DNA of 62,467 nucleotides, from contig PLNW01000140.1 in NCBI GenBank assembly GCA_003142855.1, positions 1-62,467 on the forward strand, read 5' to 3'. Shown piece by piece: positions 8,901 to 16,324 of this stretch. The number at the start of each line of letters is the position of its first letter. Within the stretch, counting starts at the first letter, position 1. The position numbers were made by a program, and so were the translations under genes. Below the pieces are notes generated by a model that was not told where the DNA came from, searched no databases, and saw only the letters and a list, made by a program, of their open reading frames with translations. The DNA is from Myxococcales bacterium (lineage in GTDB: Bacteria; Myxococcota_A; Polyangia; Fen-1088).

Positions 8901-9165
8901 GACTGTGGCCCTTGGAGAAGAACCCGATCGCGCCGTCAGCCGACCCGCCCGAGACCACGGACTTTTCGGCACCAAGTTCCCACTGTCCGTCCCGCGCTCG
9001 GCCGAAGGTAGCGTAGCCGAGAATGTCTCCGAATACGTCGTGCAGGAATTCCCCGTGCAGCGATGTCTCCTTCGCCTCGTCGAGGGCTCCGCTGCGCAGG
9101 TGTTCGAGCCAGACCGCGACGGTCTTTTTGTGCCGACCATAGAGCGACTGGTCGAGCGTGTCCAT
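5938..9165 (-). CDS. Type IIG restriction-modification enzyme (Eco57I-like, N6-adenine methyltransferase)
   Basis: A 1075-aa single-chain enzyme from the ATG at 9165; a TTG at 9237 would add 24 residues. The N-terminal part (about residues 30-190) looks like a PD-(D/E)xK nuclease: an acidic SADGAIGFF strand followed by PIELKGA. The methyltransferase core has motif I DPACGSGAF near residue 436 and the adenine-methylase motif NPPY near 577. The C-terminal 350 residues resemble TaqI-type target recognition domains, with a predicted helical spacer. It stands alone, as fused type IIG enzymes can, and may defend against phage. Cleavage activity and recognition site cannot be read from sequence. Confidence 0.85.
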   Translation of the reverse strand: MDTLDQSLYGRHKKTVAVWLEHLRSGALDEAKETSLHGEFLHDVFGDILGYATFGRARDGQWELGAEKSVVSGGSADGAIGFFSKGHSRVVAPIELKGATQFLEHAKGRSLTPIQQGWDYANKTAESSWIIVSNYRETRLYSKSSGQAAYELFRLEDLEDKSGFLRFVALLGRDAMLGGPPAGPSPLAEILLASERTEREVTTKLYAEYRGIRSRLFDELQRRHSNIPSGDLLAYAQTILDRVLFLAFAEDRQLLPAGTIAHAYEHRDPYNPRPIWQNFVAVFKAVDKGSVQLGVPAYNGGLFREVAELEGLEISDELCGAFNDLGAYDFGEDVSVDVLGHIFEQSITDLEELRREADEQSGPVPASTSVGTQKAPSKRQVEGIFYTPPFVTGFLVRETLGFVITDAWERAQVGRGATKKDRIGAWEAYQNELRKIRVLDPACGSGAFLIAAFDALAQEFDRANRALAELRGQQASLFDLTRTVLNENLFGVDKSGESVEITKLSLWLKTAQSKKKLTYLDRNVRQGNSVVSDRRVDPLAFDWGVEPDPFVLSELDPADRADAAAVDARWREGFDVVLANPPYVRQELLTAYKEHWQASFHAYDGTADLFVYFFERSLQQLKPGGRLGFIVSNKWLRGGYAEKLRAMFAKQCTIDTMVDFGHAPIFPGTDAFPCIITLRKSPPPPEHAVRVTLYPREELGKELLASYVEEHRFPMPQAKLDSAGWTLEPPGVQALLEKLRRNGVPLGEYAAIKPYYGIKTGCNEAFLVDQATKERLCREDPRSAHVLKKYLRGQDIARWAAEWAGLWMIYAPWDFSLGSYPAIQAHLESQRDLLEARAEVRQERFPWYALSRYASDYVELFQRPKIVYQEIQFHPAYGLDRTGYFLNNKGFLLESEDPWLVAALNSPAMWWHNWRYLVHLKDEALSPAGDKIVHVPIPRPNAQQLDATTPAVESIVDLTRTSAEATAAVLDVLRIEYDVETPGQALGDFSNLGSDAFVLEVKKRRPKKGAALSPAGLKALRDLFEAETPKIVEKRARILDLERTIAAAVHEAYGLTAEDLELLRATQPPRMPPGW

Positions 9166-9326
9166 TCGAGCGCGCACCAGCCGAGGATGAAAGAGCGGAA
9201 GGTGATGTTCGCGCACACACAAACGTGTATCACGCAAACCGCCAGGAGGGCGATTGACTTTGCGATGTCCTCGGGTTTCGATGTCTCGGGCAGCAGGGTC
9301 AGCGACGCGAGTCCTGGTGTGCTAGC

Positions 9327-9572
9327 ATGAGGCTCATGAACGGAGCGCGTGGAACGAAGCAGCGTCATGGGGTGCCATGGACGTTCGTCGCCTCGGCGAG
9401 AGACGCAACCCCTCGGCGTGTACCCCTGTCGAGGGTTGCAACGACGTCTCGTGGTGCCCGAGTAAACAGGCCGGCGGGACGAGTGACCGTCGCAAATGTG
9501 GGACGTCGCCTCGAAAGAGCATTCGTTCAGGCCGTGCGAACCGTCAAGCGCAACGCAGCCAAGAGAGCATGA
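9327..9572 (+). CDS. Small basic protein, candidate antitoxin partner of zeta-type toxin
   Basis: An 81-aa protein, unusually rich in Arg, Val and Ala, with a predicted C-terminal amphipathic helix (RRLERAFVQAVRTVKRNAAK). Its TGA overlaps the ATG of the downstream zeta-type kinase gene (ATGA), the coupling typical of toxin-antitoxin pairs. Position, size and overlap are the evidence; I do not recognise the sequence as a named antitoxin family. An internal ATG at 9336 is an alternative start. It could be a chance open frame, but the exact overlap argues against that. Confidence 0.5.
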   Translation: MRLMNGARGTKQRHGVPWTFVASARDATPRRVPLSRVATTSRGARVNRPAGRVTVANVGRRLERAFVQAVRTVKRNAAKRA

Positions 9573-10231
9573 CGGCGGGCGCGCCTTGGTTCGTCCTGGT
9601 TGCCGGAGTCAACGGCGCTGGGAAGTCCACGTTCGCGCAGAATCCACACAGCATCAAGACGCTTTGCGGATTGACTGGCGCGGCTGATGAGATCGAGATC
9701 ATCAATCCCGATCTCATCACAGTGGAGATCATGGGAACGAACCACAGCCTGTCCCTGGACCACGCCAACAAGCGCGCCGCCGATGCTTGTGAACAGCGTG
9801 TGCGACGTTTGGTTGAAGGCGGAAGCCGCTCATTCGTGATCGAAACCGTCCTCAGCACCGACAAGTACAAGCCGATCGTGGAACGGGCGCAGGAAAAGGG
9901 CTTTCATTTTCTCTTCGTCTACGTCGTGCTCGCTTCGGTGGAAGAAGCGGTCCAGCGGGTGGCCATGAGGGTCGCGAGCGGTGGCCACGATGTTCCTGGA
10001 GACAAGGTGAGGAAACGTTGGCCGCGTTCGCTGAAGAGAATGCCCTGGTTCTGGCGGCGCGCAGATCTTGCCTTTCTGTTCTTCAACGGAACGTCCGTGA
10101 CAAATCCGATCCGCGTCGCAGAAAAGCGAGCTGATTGGGTGTCCGTCCTTCAGAAAAACCTTGGCCCCCCGGAGCTTGAGTCGCTCTGGCCCCTTCTCGT
10201 TCGGCCCATTTCCACGGGAAGGGGACGATAG
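9569..10231 (+). CDS. Zeta-toxin-like P-loop kinase
   Basis: A 220-aa P-loop protein starting at the ATG that overlaps the previous stop; the longer upstream frame is not protein-like. The Walker A motif GVNGAGKST is at residues 13-21, then INPDL (candidate catalytic Asp), FVIETVLST and a GGHDVP-x-D-x-V-x-x-R segment that matches the arginine-bearing loop of the zeta/UDP-N-acetylglucosamine kinase family. Members phosphorylate UDP-GlcNAc or related substrates and can block peptidoglycan synthesis. It pairs with the 81-aa gene upstream. Whether it is toxic here is inference. Confidence 0.75.
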   Translation: MTAGAPWFVLVAGVNGAGKSTFAQNPHSIKTLCGLTGAADEIEIINPDLITVEIMGTNHSLSLDHANKRAADACEQRVRRLVEGGSRSFVIETVLSTDKYKPIVERAQEKGFHFLFVYVVLASVEEAVQRVAMRVASGGHDVPGDKVRKRWPRSLKRMPWFWRRADLAFLFFNGTSVTNPIRVAEKRADWVSVLQKNLGPPELESLWPLLVRPISTGRGR

Positions 10232-10295
10232 CCGCGGTCACGCCATCGACCACCGGCCCACTGACACGGTGGTGGCGTCAGCCAAGGCTCGTTGT

Positions 10296-11216
10296 CTACC
10301 GTCGCGCCCAGTGGCCGGGCCGCCACTGCATACGATTGCCGACGGGCTGCCAGCGCGGCGGCACCCAAAACCATCCCGGCCGCGGGGCTTCCCACCGGCC
10401 CGGCGACCACAGGTAGCGATTCCCTTCCCAGATCCAGTCACCCGGAACCCAGATGTACCCCGGCCCAGGCTGGCGCGGAACTCCCTCTGCGCGACGGGCG
10501 GGCGGCGGACCAAGCGTAATGGTGACCTCTGGCGGTGGCGCCCAGGCGGGCGACGGGGCTGGAGGAGGCGGCGGCGGGGCCGCAGTTCCAGCCCAATGTC
10601 CCGGATAGAAAACCCACTCGCCGCCCTCATTCACCCAGCGCCCATCGACCCAGATTCGCCCTGGCTGGGGTGGCAACTCCCAGCGGCCGCCCATCCACAC
10701 GTGGCGTCCACCCTCCCAACCCCAGTAGCCACGGATCCAAACGTGGCGCGGCGACGGCGGGGCTGTGCGGACCTCTTCCCGCGGAGGAGGGGGCGCCATG
10801 CGCAGCCGGTACATCGCTTCGCGCTGCTGAGCCATCTCCACCTGCTCGCGCGCTTGCCGGTCGCGCATTTCTCGGTCACGTTCGGCAGCCGCTTGCCGCT
10901 CCTGGGCTTCGCGCTGGCGCTCAACATCCATACGTTGGCGCTCAATCTCCACACGCTGCTGCTCTGCACGCTCGCGGTCCATGCGCTCACGCTCCTGGCG
11001 TTGGCGATCGAGATCCATGCGTTGGTGGTCCGCGCGCTCGCGATCCACACGTTCACGGTCCTGGCGCTCGCGATCCTTCCGCTCGCGATCTTTGCGTTCG
11101 CGATCTTCCTTGTCTCGCCGCGCGGCCTGGTCGCGATCGTCGTCGCGGTCTGCCCACGCAGGCAGCGCTGTACCAAGTCCGATTAGGATAGCCGTGGCCG
11201 TAACCAAGTGTCTCAT
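10296..11216 (-). CDS. Secreted coiled-coil protein with YXWGXW-type repeats
   Basis: A 306-aa exported protein with AGGAGAA ahead of its ATG. Residues 1-22 form a signal peptide (cleavage after PAWA). Residues 24-140 are a highly charged DRE/RER-rich heptad-like region that would form a long helix or coiled coil. The rest is built from short Trp/Gly/Arg-rich units (WIRGYWGWEGGRHVWMGGRW, WVDGRW, WVPGDWIWEGNRY) that belong to the YXWGXW/WXXGXW repeat class of envelope proteins. The family is common in myxobacteria and other proteobacteria, and no enzymatic role is known. A coating or matrix role is possible. Confidence 0.8.
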   Translation of the reverse strand: MRHLVTATAILIGLGTALPAWADRDDDRDQAARRDKEDRERKDRERKDRERQDRERVDRERADHQRMDLDRQRQERERMDRERAEQQRVEIERQRMDVERQREAQERQAAAERDREMRDRQAREQVEMAQQREAMYRLRMAPPPPREEVRTAPPSPRHVWIRGYWGWEGGRHVWMGGRWELPPQPGRIWVDGRWVNEGGEWVFYPGHWAGTAAPPPPPPAPSPAWAPPPEVTITLGPPPARRAEGVPRQPGPGYIWVPGDWIWEGNRYLWSPGRWEAPRPGWFWVPPRWQPVGNRMQWRPGHWARR

Positions 11217-11346
11217 GACGTTCTCCTTAGGCTCATACTGTATCGACGGACGCGACCCCGATTCAATTCGATTTTTTCAGCATCAACCCGCACCGACAAC
11301 GCTGCGCATTGCTGAGTTTGCTGGTCAAGCCGCCGACCTCACGCGC

Positions 11347-12072
11347 CTACCTGTTCCCGCCCTGCGCTGGCTTGGCTGCAAGCGCTTTCACGAACTCGTG
11401 CGTGGACACAACCGTGGCTTGCCAGGGAAACACTTTTTCCGTCAGCACGCGGTGGACTTCGTCGTCCATGTCGGCGCTGGCATCGGAAACCACGACGAGC
11501 TGGTAGTCCATATCCGCGGCCCAGCGCACAGTCGACAGCACCACGCCGCTGGTGGAAATGCCGAACAGGGCCAGCGTGCTGATGTTGTTGGCGCGCAGAA
11601 TCGATTCCAGATCGGTCGTGGAAAACGCGCCCACCCGGCGTTTGGTGACCACGATGTCGACAGGCTGAGGCGCCACCCGCGCATGGATCTCGGCCCCGGG
11701 CGTGCCCTCGCGCAAACGCCCCGACTCTTTCAGGCCGGCAAAACGCTTGTTCTGCCGACTGACCTCGGGGTAGCCGTCGCGAAAACGCACGACCACGTAG
11801 ATGATCGGCAAGTGCACCAGCCGCGCCTCTTTGAGGATGGCACTCGCGTTGTCCAGCACGGCCGCCTGTGTCTTCTCGGGCAGCATGCCCAAGATCTGGT
11901 TCTCGTAGTCCATGATGAGGACCGCGGTTCGCCCCCGGTCAATTGCCAGTTCATTCTTCGCAGGAACCTTCGGCGCGCCCTGCTTGTCGGCGGCGATCGC
12001 TCGGCTTCCTTGCAGGCTTGCAATCGTGGCCACGGCTGCAGCAAGCAATGCGGATTTCACGACTGTTCGCAT
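11347..12072 (-). CDS. Exported isochorismatase-like hydrolase lacking the catalytic cysteine
   Basis: A 241-aa protein with a signal peptide (cleavage after AIA, near residue 27) and a good AGAGAGGAG ribosome site. The fold motifs are the early Asp (LIMDYEN), the Lys loop (VVTKRRVGAF) and the nucleophile loop. That loop reads GISTSGVVLST: the cysteine of GxxTxxCV is Val, and the protein has no Cys in the loop. The GIxTSGVVLST version recurs in a known subgroup of the superfamily, so its chemistry must differ from that of true cysteine hydrolases. Export to the periplasm is also unusual for this fold. Substrate unknown. Confidence 0.8.
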   Translation of the reverse strand: MRTVVKSALLAAAVATIASLQGSRAIAADKQGAPKVPAKNELAIDRGRTAVLIMDYENQILGMLPEKTQAAVLDNASAILKEARLVHLPIIYVVVRFRDGYPEVSRQNKRFAGLKESGRLREGTPGAEIHARVAPQPVDIVVTKRRVGAFSTTDLESILRANNISTLALFGISTSGVVLSTVRWAADMDYQLVVVSDASADMDDEVHRVLTEKVFPWQATVVSTHEFVKALAAKPAQGGNR

Positions 12073-12236
12073 GGGTCGGCTCCTCTCTGAATACTCAAGG
12101 GATGGCTCGGGTCAGCCCCAGGAGTTTGATACGCCGCTGGCTTGATCTCAACCGCGCATGCTTTGCGCGCCTTGGAATCGGGCGCGACGGATGCCTTTCG
12201 CCGACGATGCGCTAGGATTACCGTGGAGGTAGAGCG

Positions 12237-12545
12237 ATGGCGTCGAGGCCAAGCAGGCTGAGTGAATTCGATATTGCGGCGGCGCTGGCGGAGCTGCCCG
12301 GTTGGAAACTCGAAGGCGGCAAGCTGCATCGCGAGTACAAGTTCGCCGACTTCGTGACTGCCTTTGCTTTCATGACCGGCGTGGCGTTGGTTGCCCAGCG
12401 CATGGATCATCACCCGGAGTGGTTCAATGTCTGGAGCACGGTCCGCATCGACCTTGAGACACACGACGCCGGCGGGGTGACGATGCTCGATGTACAGCTA
12501 GCGCAGCGGATGGAAGAACTGGCGAGCCGGCAACTCGGGAAATGA
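12237..12545 (+). CDS. phhB: Pterin-4a-carbinolamine dehydratase
   Basis: A 102-aa protein of the standard length. The signature DHHPEWFNVWSTVRIDLETHDAGGVT carries the conserved His pair and the final Thr/Asp of the PCD active site. The enzyme dehydrates 4a-hydroxytetrahydrobiopterin after phenylalanine hydroxylase action. No hydroxylase gene is nearby, so a second, DNA-binding-coactivator-like or moonlighting role cannot be excluded. The start ATG 12237 has GGAGGT upstream. Confidence 0.9.
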   Translation: MASRPSRLSEFDIAAALAELPGWKLEGGKLHREYKFADFVTAFAFMTGVALVAQRMDHHPEWFNVWSTVRIDLETHDAGGVTMLDVQLAQRMEELASRQLGK

Positions 12546-12636
12546 AGCCGTTCGAGCGGGCGACGCCAACTCGAAGAAGAGATCTGGTTCCTTGGTTGAC
12601 CCCCGTTCTGGCGCGGGCCATCATGGATCGCGCGGC

Positions 12637-13098
12637 ATGATCGATCTCTACGAGGAATTCGCTGGCCTGATCGACGCACTGGAAACAGCCAGGGCAGAGT
12701 ACGCAGTGTGTGGCGGGTTGGCCATGGCCATCCATGGGCTACCGAGAGCCACGGTGGACGTTGACCTCATCGCGCCGGCGAAAGCCGACGAGCGCGTGCT
12801 CGAGATTGCGCGCACGCTCGGCTACACAATTCCCGCTGACCCGATGCCTTTGGCCGCGGGTGCGGTCGAGATCAAGCGGGTCACGAAGATCGACGCCACT
12901 TCTCGTGACCTTCTCAGCCTCGATCTTCTCCTGGTGACGCCGGCCACGGAGGCCGCCTGGCGGACGAGAATGCGCGTCCGGTGGGAGCGAGGCGAGGTCT
13001 GGGTGGTTTCGCGCCAAGGACTCATCAGCCTGAATCGTCTGCGAGGCTCGGGACAGGATCAGGACGACATCCGGCGCCTGGAAGAGGACGAGCCGTGA
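12637..13098 (+). CDS. Nucleotidyltransferase-fold protein (AbiEii/MNT-like)
   Basis: A 153-aa protein starting at ATG 12637. It has the minimal nucleotidyltransferase pattern: a GG motif within CGGLAMAIHG, then RATVDVDLIAP with the two metal-binding Asp residues, and a later Leu-Asp-Leu-Leu strand. Proteins of this type include the toxin AbiEii and many orphan antitoxin-like MNT domains. It overlaps the following 53-aa gene by GTGA and begins a two-gene unit. The substrate or target is not known. Confidence 0.75.
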   Translation: MIDLYEEFAGLIDALETARAEYAVCGGLAMAIHGLPRATVDVDLIAPAKADERVLEIARTLGYTIPADPMPLAAGAVEIKRVTKIDATSRDLLSLDLLLVTPATEAAWRTRMRVRWERGEVWVVSRQGLISLNRLRGSGQDQDDIRRLEEDEP

Positions 13099-13256
13099 AG
13101 GTCGACATGTCGCCTGAAGCGGTCAGCCTTCGCCTTCGGCGCGTGTCGCAGTTGCGCCGCCTGTGCCTGGCGCTGGGCAAGGCAACACCTATTACTTCCG
13201 CGCCTGCGACAGCCGCAGCCAAGCGCGAATCAGAGACATCGCGGTTGGGAAAGTAA
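13095..13256 (+). CDS. Small 53-aa protein coupled to the nucleotidyltransferase
   Basis: Begins at GTG 13095, overlapping the upstream TGA by GTGA. The peptide has an amphipathic helix (SPEAVSLRLRRVSQLRRLCLALGKA) followed by a polar tail. Its composition and coupling look like a real small gene; I do not recognise its family. A toxin/antitoxin-type or subunit relationship with the nucleotidyltransferase is plausible. It ends eight bases before the convergent nitroreductase gene. Confidence 0.55.
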   Translation: MKVDMSPEAVSLRLRRVSQLRRLCLALGKATPITSAPATAAAKRESETSRLGK

Positions 13257-13263
13257 TCGTGCG

Positions 13264-13815
13264 CTACACGATGCTGGCGAAGGCCTCGAACGCCATCCGC
13301 GCGGAACGCTCCTTCTCTGCCTTCACCTGCCAATCCGCCAGCGCCGGCGAGATCTCCTGCGTGTGGCCGCCCACGATGATGAGGGTGATCACCTGGACGC
13401 CCTCGGGCAGCGCCAATACCTGCCGAGCCGCCTGAGGATCGAATCCGGCAATCGGATGGGCTACCAGATTCCTCTCGGTCGCGGCGAGCATCAGCAACGC
13501 CGACGCCATGCCGGTATCGAACTGGTAATAGTCGCGGCCATCGGGCGTGCGGCAGTCGAGATCGGCCTGCGACCACACTGCCACGATCAGCGATGCCTGC
13601 TTGGCCCAGTTGGCATTCCCCGGTGCCAGGGTTGCAACCATGCGCTCCAGCATGGCCGGACTGCGCACGAACACGAAGCGCCAGGGCTGCTTGTTTGAAC
13701 AGGACGGGGCCAGCCCCGCCACGGCAGCGAGGTCCTTGATCACAGCGTCGCTCACTTCGACCGGCGCAAACGAGCGCAACGCCCGACGTTGATCTACTAC
13801 CTTGCGGAATTCCAT
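13264..13815 (-). CDS. Nitroreductase-family flavoprotein
   Basis: A 183-aa protein. The start at 13815 is fixed by AGGAGGACA nine bases before the ATG, shorter than the open frame. The N-terminal RRALRSF and the PSCSNKQPW motif are the FMN-binding signature of the nitroreductase superfamily; the C-terminal VITLIIVGG is the conserved dimer-interface strand. These enzymes reduce nitro, quinone or flavin substrates with NAD(P)H and form homodimers. The substrate cannot be read. It is followed, in the same direction and 14 bases apart, by the DksA/TraR-like gene upstream of it, so the two may be cotranscribed. Confidence 0.85.
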   Translation of the reverse strand: MEFRKVVDQRRALRSFAPVEVSDAVIKDLAAVAGLAPSCSNKQPWRFVFVRSPAMLERMVATLAPGNANWAKQASLIVAVWSQADLDCRTPDGRDYYQFDTGMASALLMLAATERNLVAHPIAGFDPQAARQVLALPEGVQVITLIIVGGHTQEISPALADWQVKAEKERSARMAFEAFASIV

Positions 13816-13829
13816 GTTGTCCTCCTGGT

Positions 13830-14237
13830 CTAGCGAAAATCGCGCAAGTGGCGGCGGCCTGGGCCCTTGGGGCTGCCGTCGCGGGCGTGCTGGCATTCCA
13901 CGCAAAGCTCGACATAGGGCATGACCTCAAGTCGTTTGCCAATGGGGTCGCCGCACTCGCCGCACAGCCCGAAATCTCCGGGCGCCTCGTCCAGTCGCTT
14001 GAGCGCGGCCTGGACGCGAGCCAGAGCGGTCGTACGCTCGCGGTTGCGCTTGGACGCGATCACCTGGTTCATCTCGGCGAGCGCTTGCGCCTCGTCTTCG
14101 CCGCCCACGGCCGTCGGGTCGGTACGCGCCGGCTCGATGGCCACATCGCCTTCGCTCAGGATTTCGGCACGCAGTTCCAGCAGGCGCTTGCGCAGGCGCT
14201 CCAGGGTCGCGGGGCGGCTGTTCACGACACGCGTCAA
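13830..14237 (-). CDS. DksA/TraR-family C4 zinc-finger protein
   Basis: A 135-aa protein. The C-terminus has the four-cysteine finger CGECGDPIGKRLE...CVEC with the CxxC-x17-CxxC spacing of DksA/TraR. The N-terminal half is a coiled coil with an acidic tip (LSEGD, then EDEAQ), as expected of a protein that reaches into the RNA polymerase secondary channel to adjust transcription. The start is uncertain: TTG at 14237 or GTG at 14225. It is the first gene of a likely two-gene operon with the nitroreductase. Confidence 0.85.
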   Translation of the reverse strand: MTRVVNSRPATLERLRKRLLELRAEILSEGDVAIEPARTDPTAVGGEDEAQALAEMNQVIASKRNRERTTALARVQAALKRLDEAPGDFGLCGECGDPIGKRLEVMPYVELCVECQHARDGSPKGPGRRHLRDFR

Positions 14238-14362
14238 GCTATCTCTGGCGACGGAGAAAGGCCAGCCCCAGCGTCACCTCGTCCCGGAGCGGGCACTTGC
14301 GTGAATCGGATCCACAATGACGGTAGAGGAATGATCTTGAACTTGATGTGGAGGGTAGCGTC

Positions 14363-14611
14363 ATGAAACTGCAGGACATCAAGAACATATCCGGAGCAAA
14401 TGTGCTCAGTATGGTGGGACTGCGACGCAAGAGCTCGTTGCGAACCTGGCTGGGCGGCGGCGGGCTGGTGGGGATTGGCATGGCGGTGGGCGCGGCCATC
14501 GTGCTGCTGCTCACGCCCAAGTCAGGCCCCGAGGTCCGCGACTCGCTGTCGGAAGGCTTCCGCAGCCTGCGCAAGCGCGCCGCGAACGCCGCTATCGGAC
14601 TCACCCACTGA
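14363..14611 (+). CDS. Small YtxH-like membrane-anchored protein
   Basis: An 82-aa protein starting at ATG 14363 with GGAGGG upstream. The N-terminus is polar and the central segment GLVGIGMAVGAAIVLLLTP is a transmembrane helix followed by KSGPEVRDSLSEGF and a basic amphipathic tail. This is the layout of the YtxH/gas-vesicle-accessory-like family, where a single membrane helix is followed by an Arg/Lys-rich helix with the P-K-S-G turn. The role is unknown; stress-related expression is usual in the family. Confidence 0.75.
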   Translation: MKLQDIKNISGANVLSMVGLRRKSSLRTWLGGGGLVGIGMAVGAAIVLLLTPKSGPEVRDSLSEGFRSLRKRAANAAIGLTH

Positions 14612-14930
14612 GGTCCGTCAGAGCATTCGGCTAGGAACGCCAGCGTCGCCCGCACCAGATACTGCGAGCGCCGATGCGGCAGGTGCCGACAAGGCGGGTA
14701 CCGGCGAATCCCGCGAGATCGATATCGCCAAGATACAAAGGGGCAGCCGACTACCTTGGGCACTCCTTTTGAAACGCGTGCTCATGACAGTCCGAACGGA
14801 CCAGCAATCCCCACCGGCCATCGCGACCGGAACCATCCCAGCCCGTAGCGCCGAACTCTTGCGCGACAGCAACGCCCGCCAGCACCCCTGACGCGTGCAA
14901 GCTTCTGCTCACCGGCGCGGCGCCGTAGCG
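14612..14930. other. Intergenic region, no gene seen
   Basis: The 319 bases between the YtxH-like gene and the secreted zincin gene, which converge on it. I see no protein-like frame, no RNA gene and no clear terminator hairpin with a T run. Open frames here are chance frames of high-GC DNA. Confidence 0.5.
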
Positions 14931-16148
14931 TCAGTAGGGAGACGCCACGTTTGGAAACGTCGGGGTAGGCGCACCCCCGCGGAAACCCAGCGCCCGCGCA
15001 CGTTCCAGCGCCACGCCGAATTCCTTGCCGTCGCGCCGACTGCCGTGGGCCGCAGCCAGCACCAGCCACGCCTGCCAAGCCAGTGGGTGCTTCGAGGTCA
15101 GCGCCTGGGCCGTGTCCAGGTCCGCGACATTCTCGCGCATGAAGAGACGCTCCACCATGCGCGCACGAAGGTTCAGCGGGTCTTGGCGCAACGACTGGGC
15201 GAGCTCCCATTGCAGCAGCGCCGGCGCATCGTCGTTGTGGTCCTTCGCCATCGAGCAAAGGAGCGCACGCAGCGCGTGGACTTCCGCGTCCGGGACGGGG
15301 CGTGTACCGAAATTGAAGTGTGGCCGCGGTATCCGCGCCTTGTACATTGCATACGCGCCACCCCGCAGGTAGCGACCGAGTGTGCGATCAAACGCCTCGG
15401 GGGTGGCGAGGTCGGGGAAGATCCGGGCCCATAGCAACTTCGCGTCGGTTGCGCTGGCCAGGCCGGCCTGGAAGCGCTGGAAACGTTCGCGTTCGTGGTT
15501 GAATAGATAGTGCACAAAGAGCCAGCTCGTTGCTTCGAGGCGCGCATGGTCGTTCGAATTCGTCGGCGCCGTCCACAGATCGCTCCACGGATAGAGGCCA
15601 CGATATTCAACCAGGCGCAGAGCTTTCGGGGCCGGGGCGCCGAACGTCACCTCGACGCTGCTCTCCTCGTACGATGTCATGGCCAGGTACATGGCCATGC
15701 CTTCGTTGAACCAAAGCGGCGCATTGCGATCGAGGTCAAGTTGCCGCATGAGCGCGTGCACGATCTCGTGCTTCAGCACGTTCTCGCGCTCCATCCGCGT
15801 CGTGGCCGGCACAACGACGATGCCGGTGCCGAGGTAGGGGAAGAACAACCCCTCCGCGTGCGGCGGCAGAAAGACATCCGCCTCGCTGGTGCTCCCCAAG
15901 ACCGCGACCTCGATAGGCTCACCTGCTTCAGGCACGTCACGCCACGCAGCCGCCATGATGGCCGCACGAAAGTGCTCGAGCTGCGTGGCCAGCGTCTCGG
16001 CGTCCGCATCATCCTCGACGTCGGTCAACAAGCGAAAGTGCGGCGACGACCACTCGCTCCAGCGCGGGCCGCCTCTGCCCGGGCAAGCCGGCAAGTGCGC
16101 GCAGCCAGCGGCCAGGGCCACGAGCACGACCATGCGCAGGCAAAGCAT
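14931..16148 (-). CDS. Zincin metalloprotease-like lipoprotein (HExxH, gluzincin type)
   Basis: A 405-aa protein from the ATG at 16148. A short signal with lipobox LAAGC gives a predicted lipoprotein. The active site reads HEIVHAL (HExxH) near residue 178 and, about 20 residues on, LWFNEGMAMYL supplies the third zinc ligand Glu, the MA-clan gluzincin pattern. The C-terminal half is helical, with a TPR/DUF-like appearance (LLQWELAQSL, LAWQAWLVLAAAH). Proteins of this layout are secreted peptidases of unknown target in myxobacteria. The start could be at the next ATG, five codons in. Confidence 0.75.
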   Translation of the reverse strand: MLCLRMVVLVALAAGCAHLPACPGRGGPRWSEWSSPHFRLLTDVEDDADAETLATQLEHFRAAIMAAAWRDVPEAGEPIEVAVLGSTSEADVFLPPHAEGLFFPYLGTGIVVVPATTRMERENVLKHEIVHALMRQLDLDRNAPLWFNEGMAMYLAMTSYEESSVEVTFGAPAPKALRLVEYRGLYPWSDLWTAPTNSNDHARLEATSWLFVHYLFNHERERFQRFQAGLASATDAKLLWARIFPDLATPEAFDRTLGRYLRGGAYAMYKARIPRPHFNFGTRPVPDAEVHALRALLCSMAKDHNDDAPALLQWELAQSLRQDPLNLRARMVERLFMRENVADLDTAQALTSKHPLAWQAWLVLAAAHGSRRDGKEFGVALERARALGFRGGAPTPTFPNVASPY

Positions 16149-16324
16149 CGCGGCGAGTGTACACCGCGAAATCGTCGGTCCGCACCATTCGACTCTTGCT
16201 CGGGCGCCTCTTGCTCGATGGCGCGCACTTGCGGGGGCGTTGGTAGGGCCGATCGGCCGCATTTCAAAACTGGTGCGCCCAGCTCCTTTGCAGTCGAGCC
16301 CGCTTGGTCTCGTCCAGTCTGTTA

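Noticed and set aside
9377..9568. N-terminal extension of the zeta-like kinase
   Set aside because: The segment overlaps the 81-aa gene in another frame and has no conserved fold.
10161..11186. 341-aa plus-strand frame across the YXWGXW gene
   Set aside because: Antisense of the coiled-coil and YXWGXW segments. The minus-strand gene has a good signal peptide and ribosome site.
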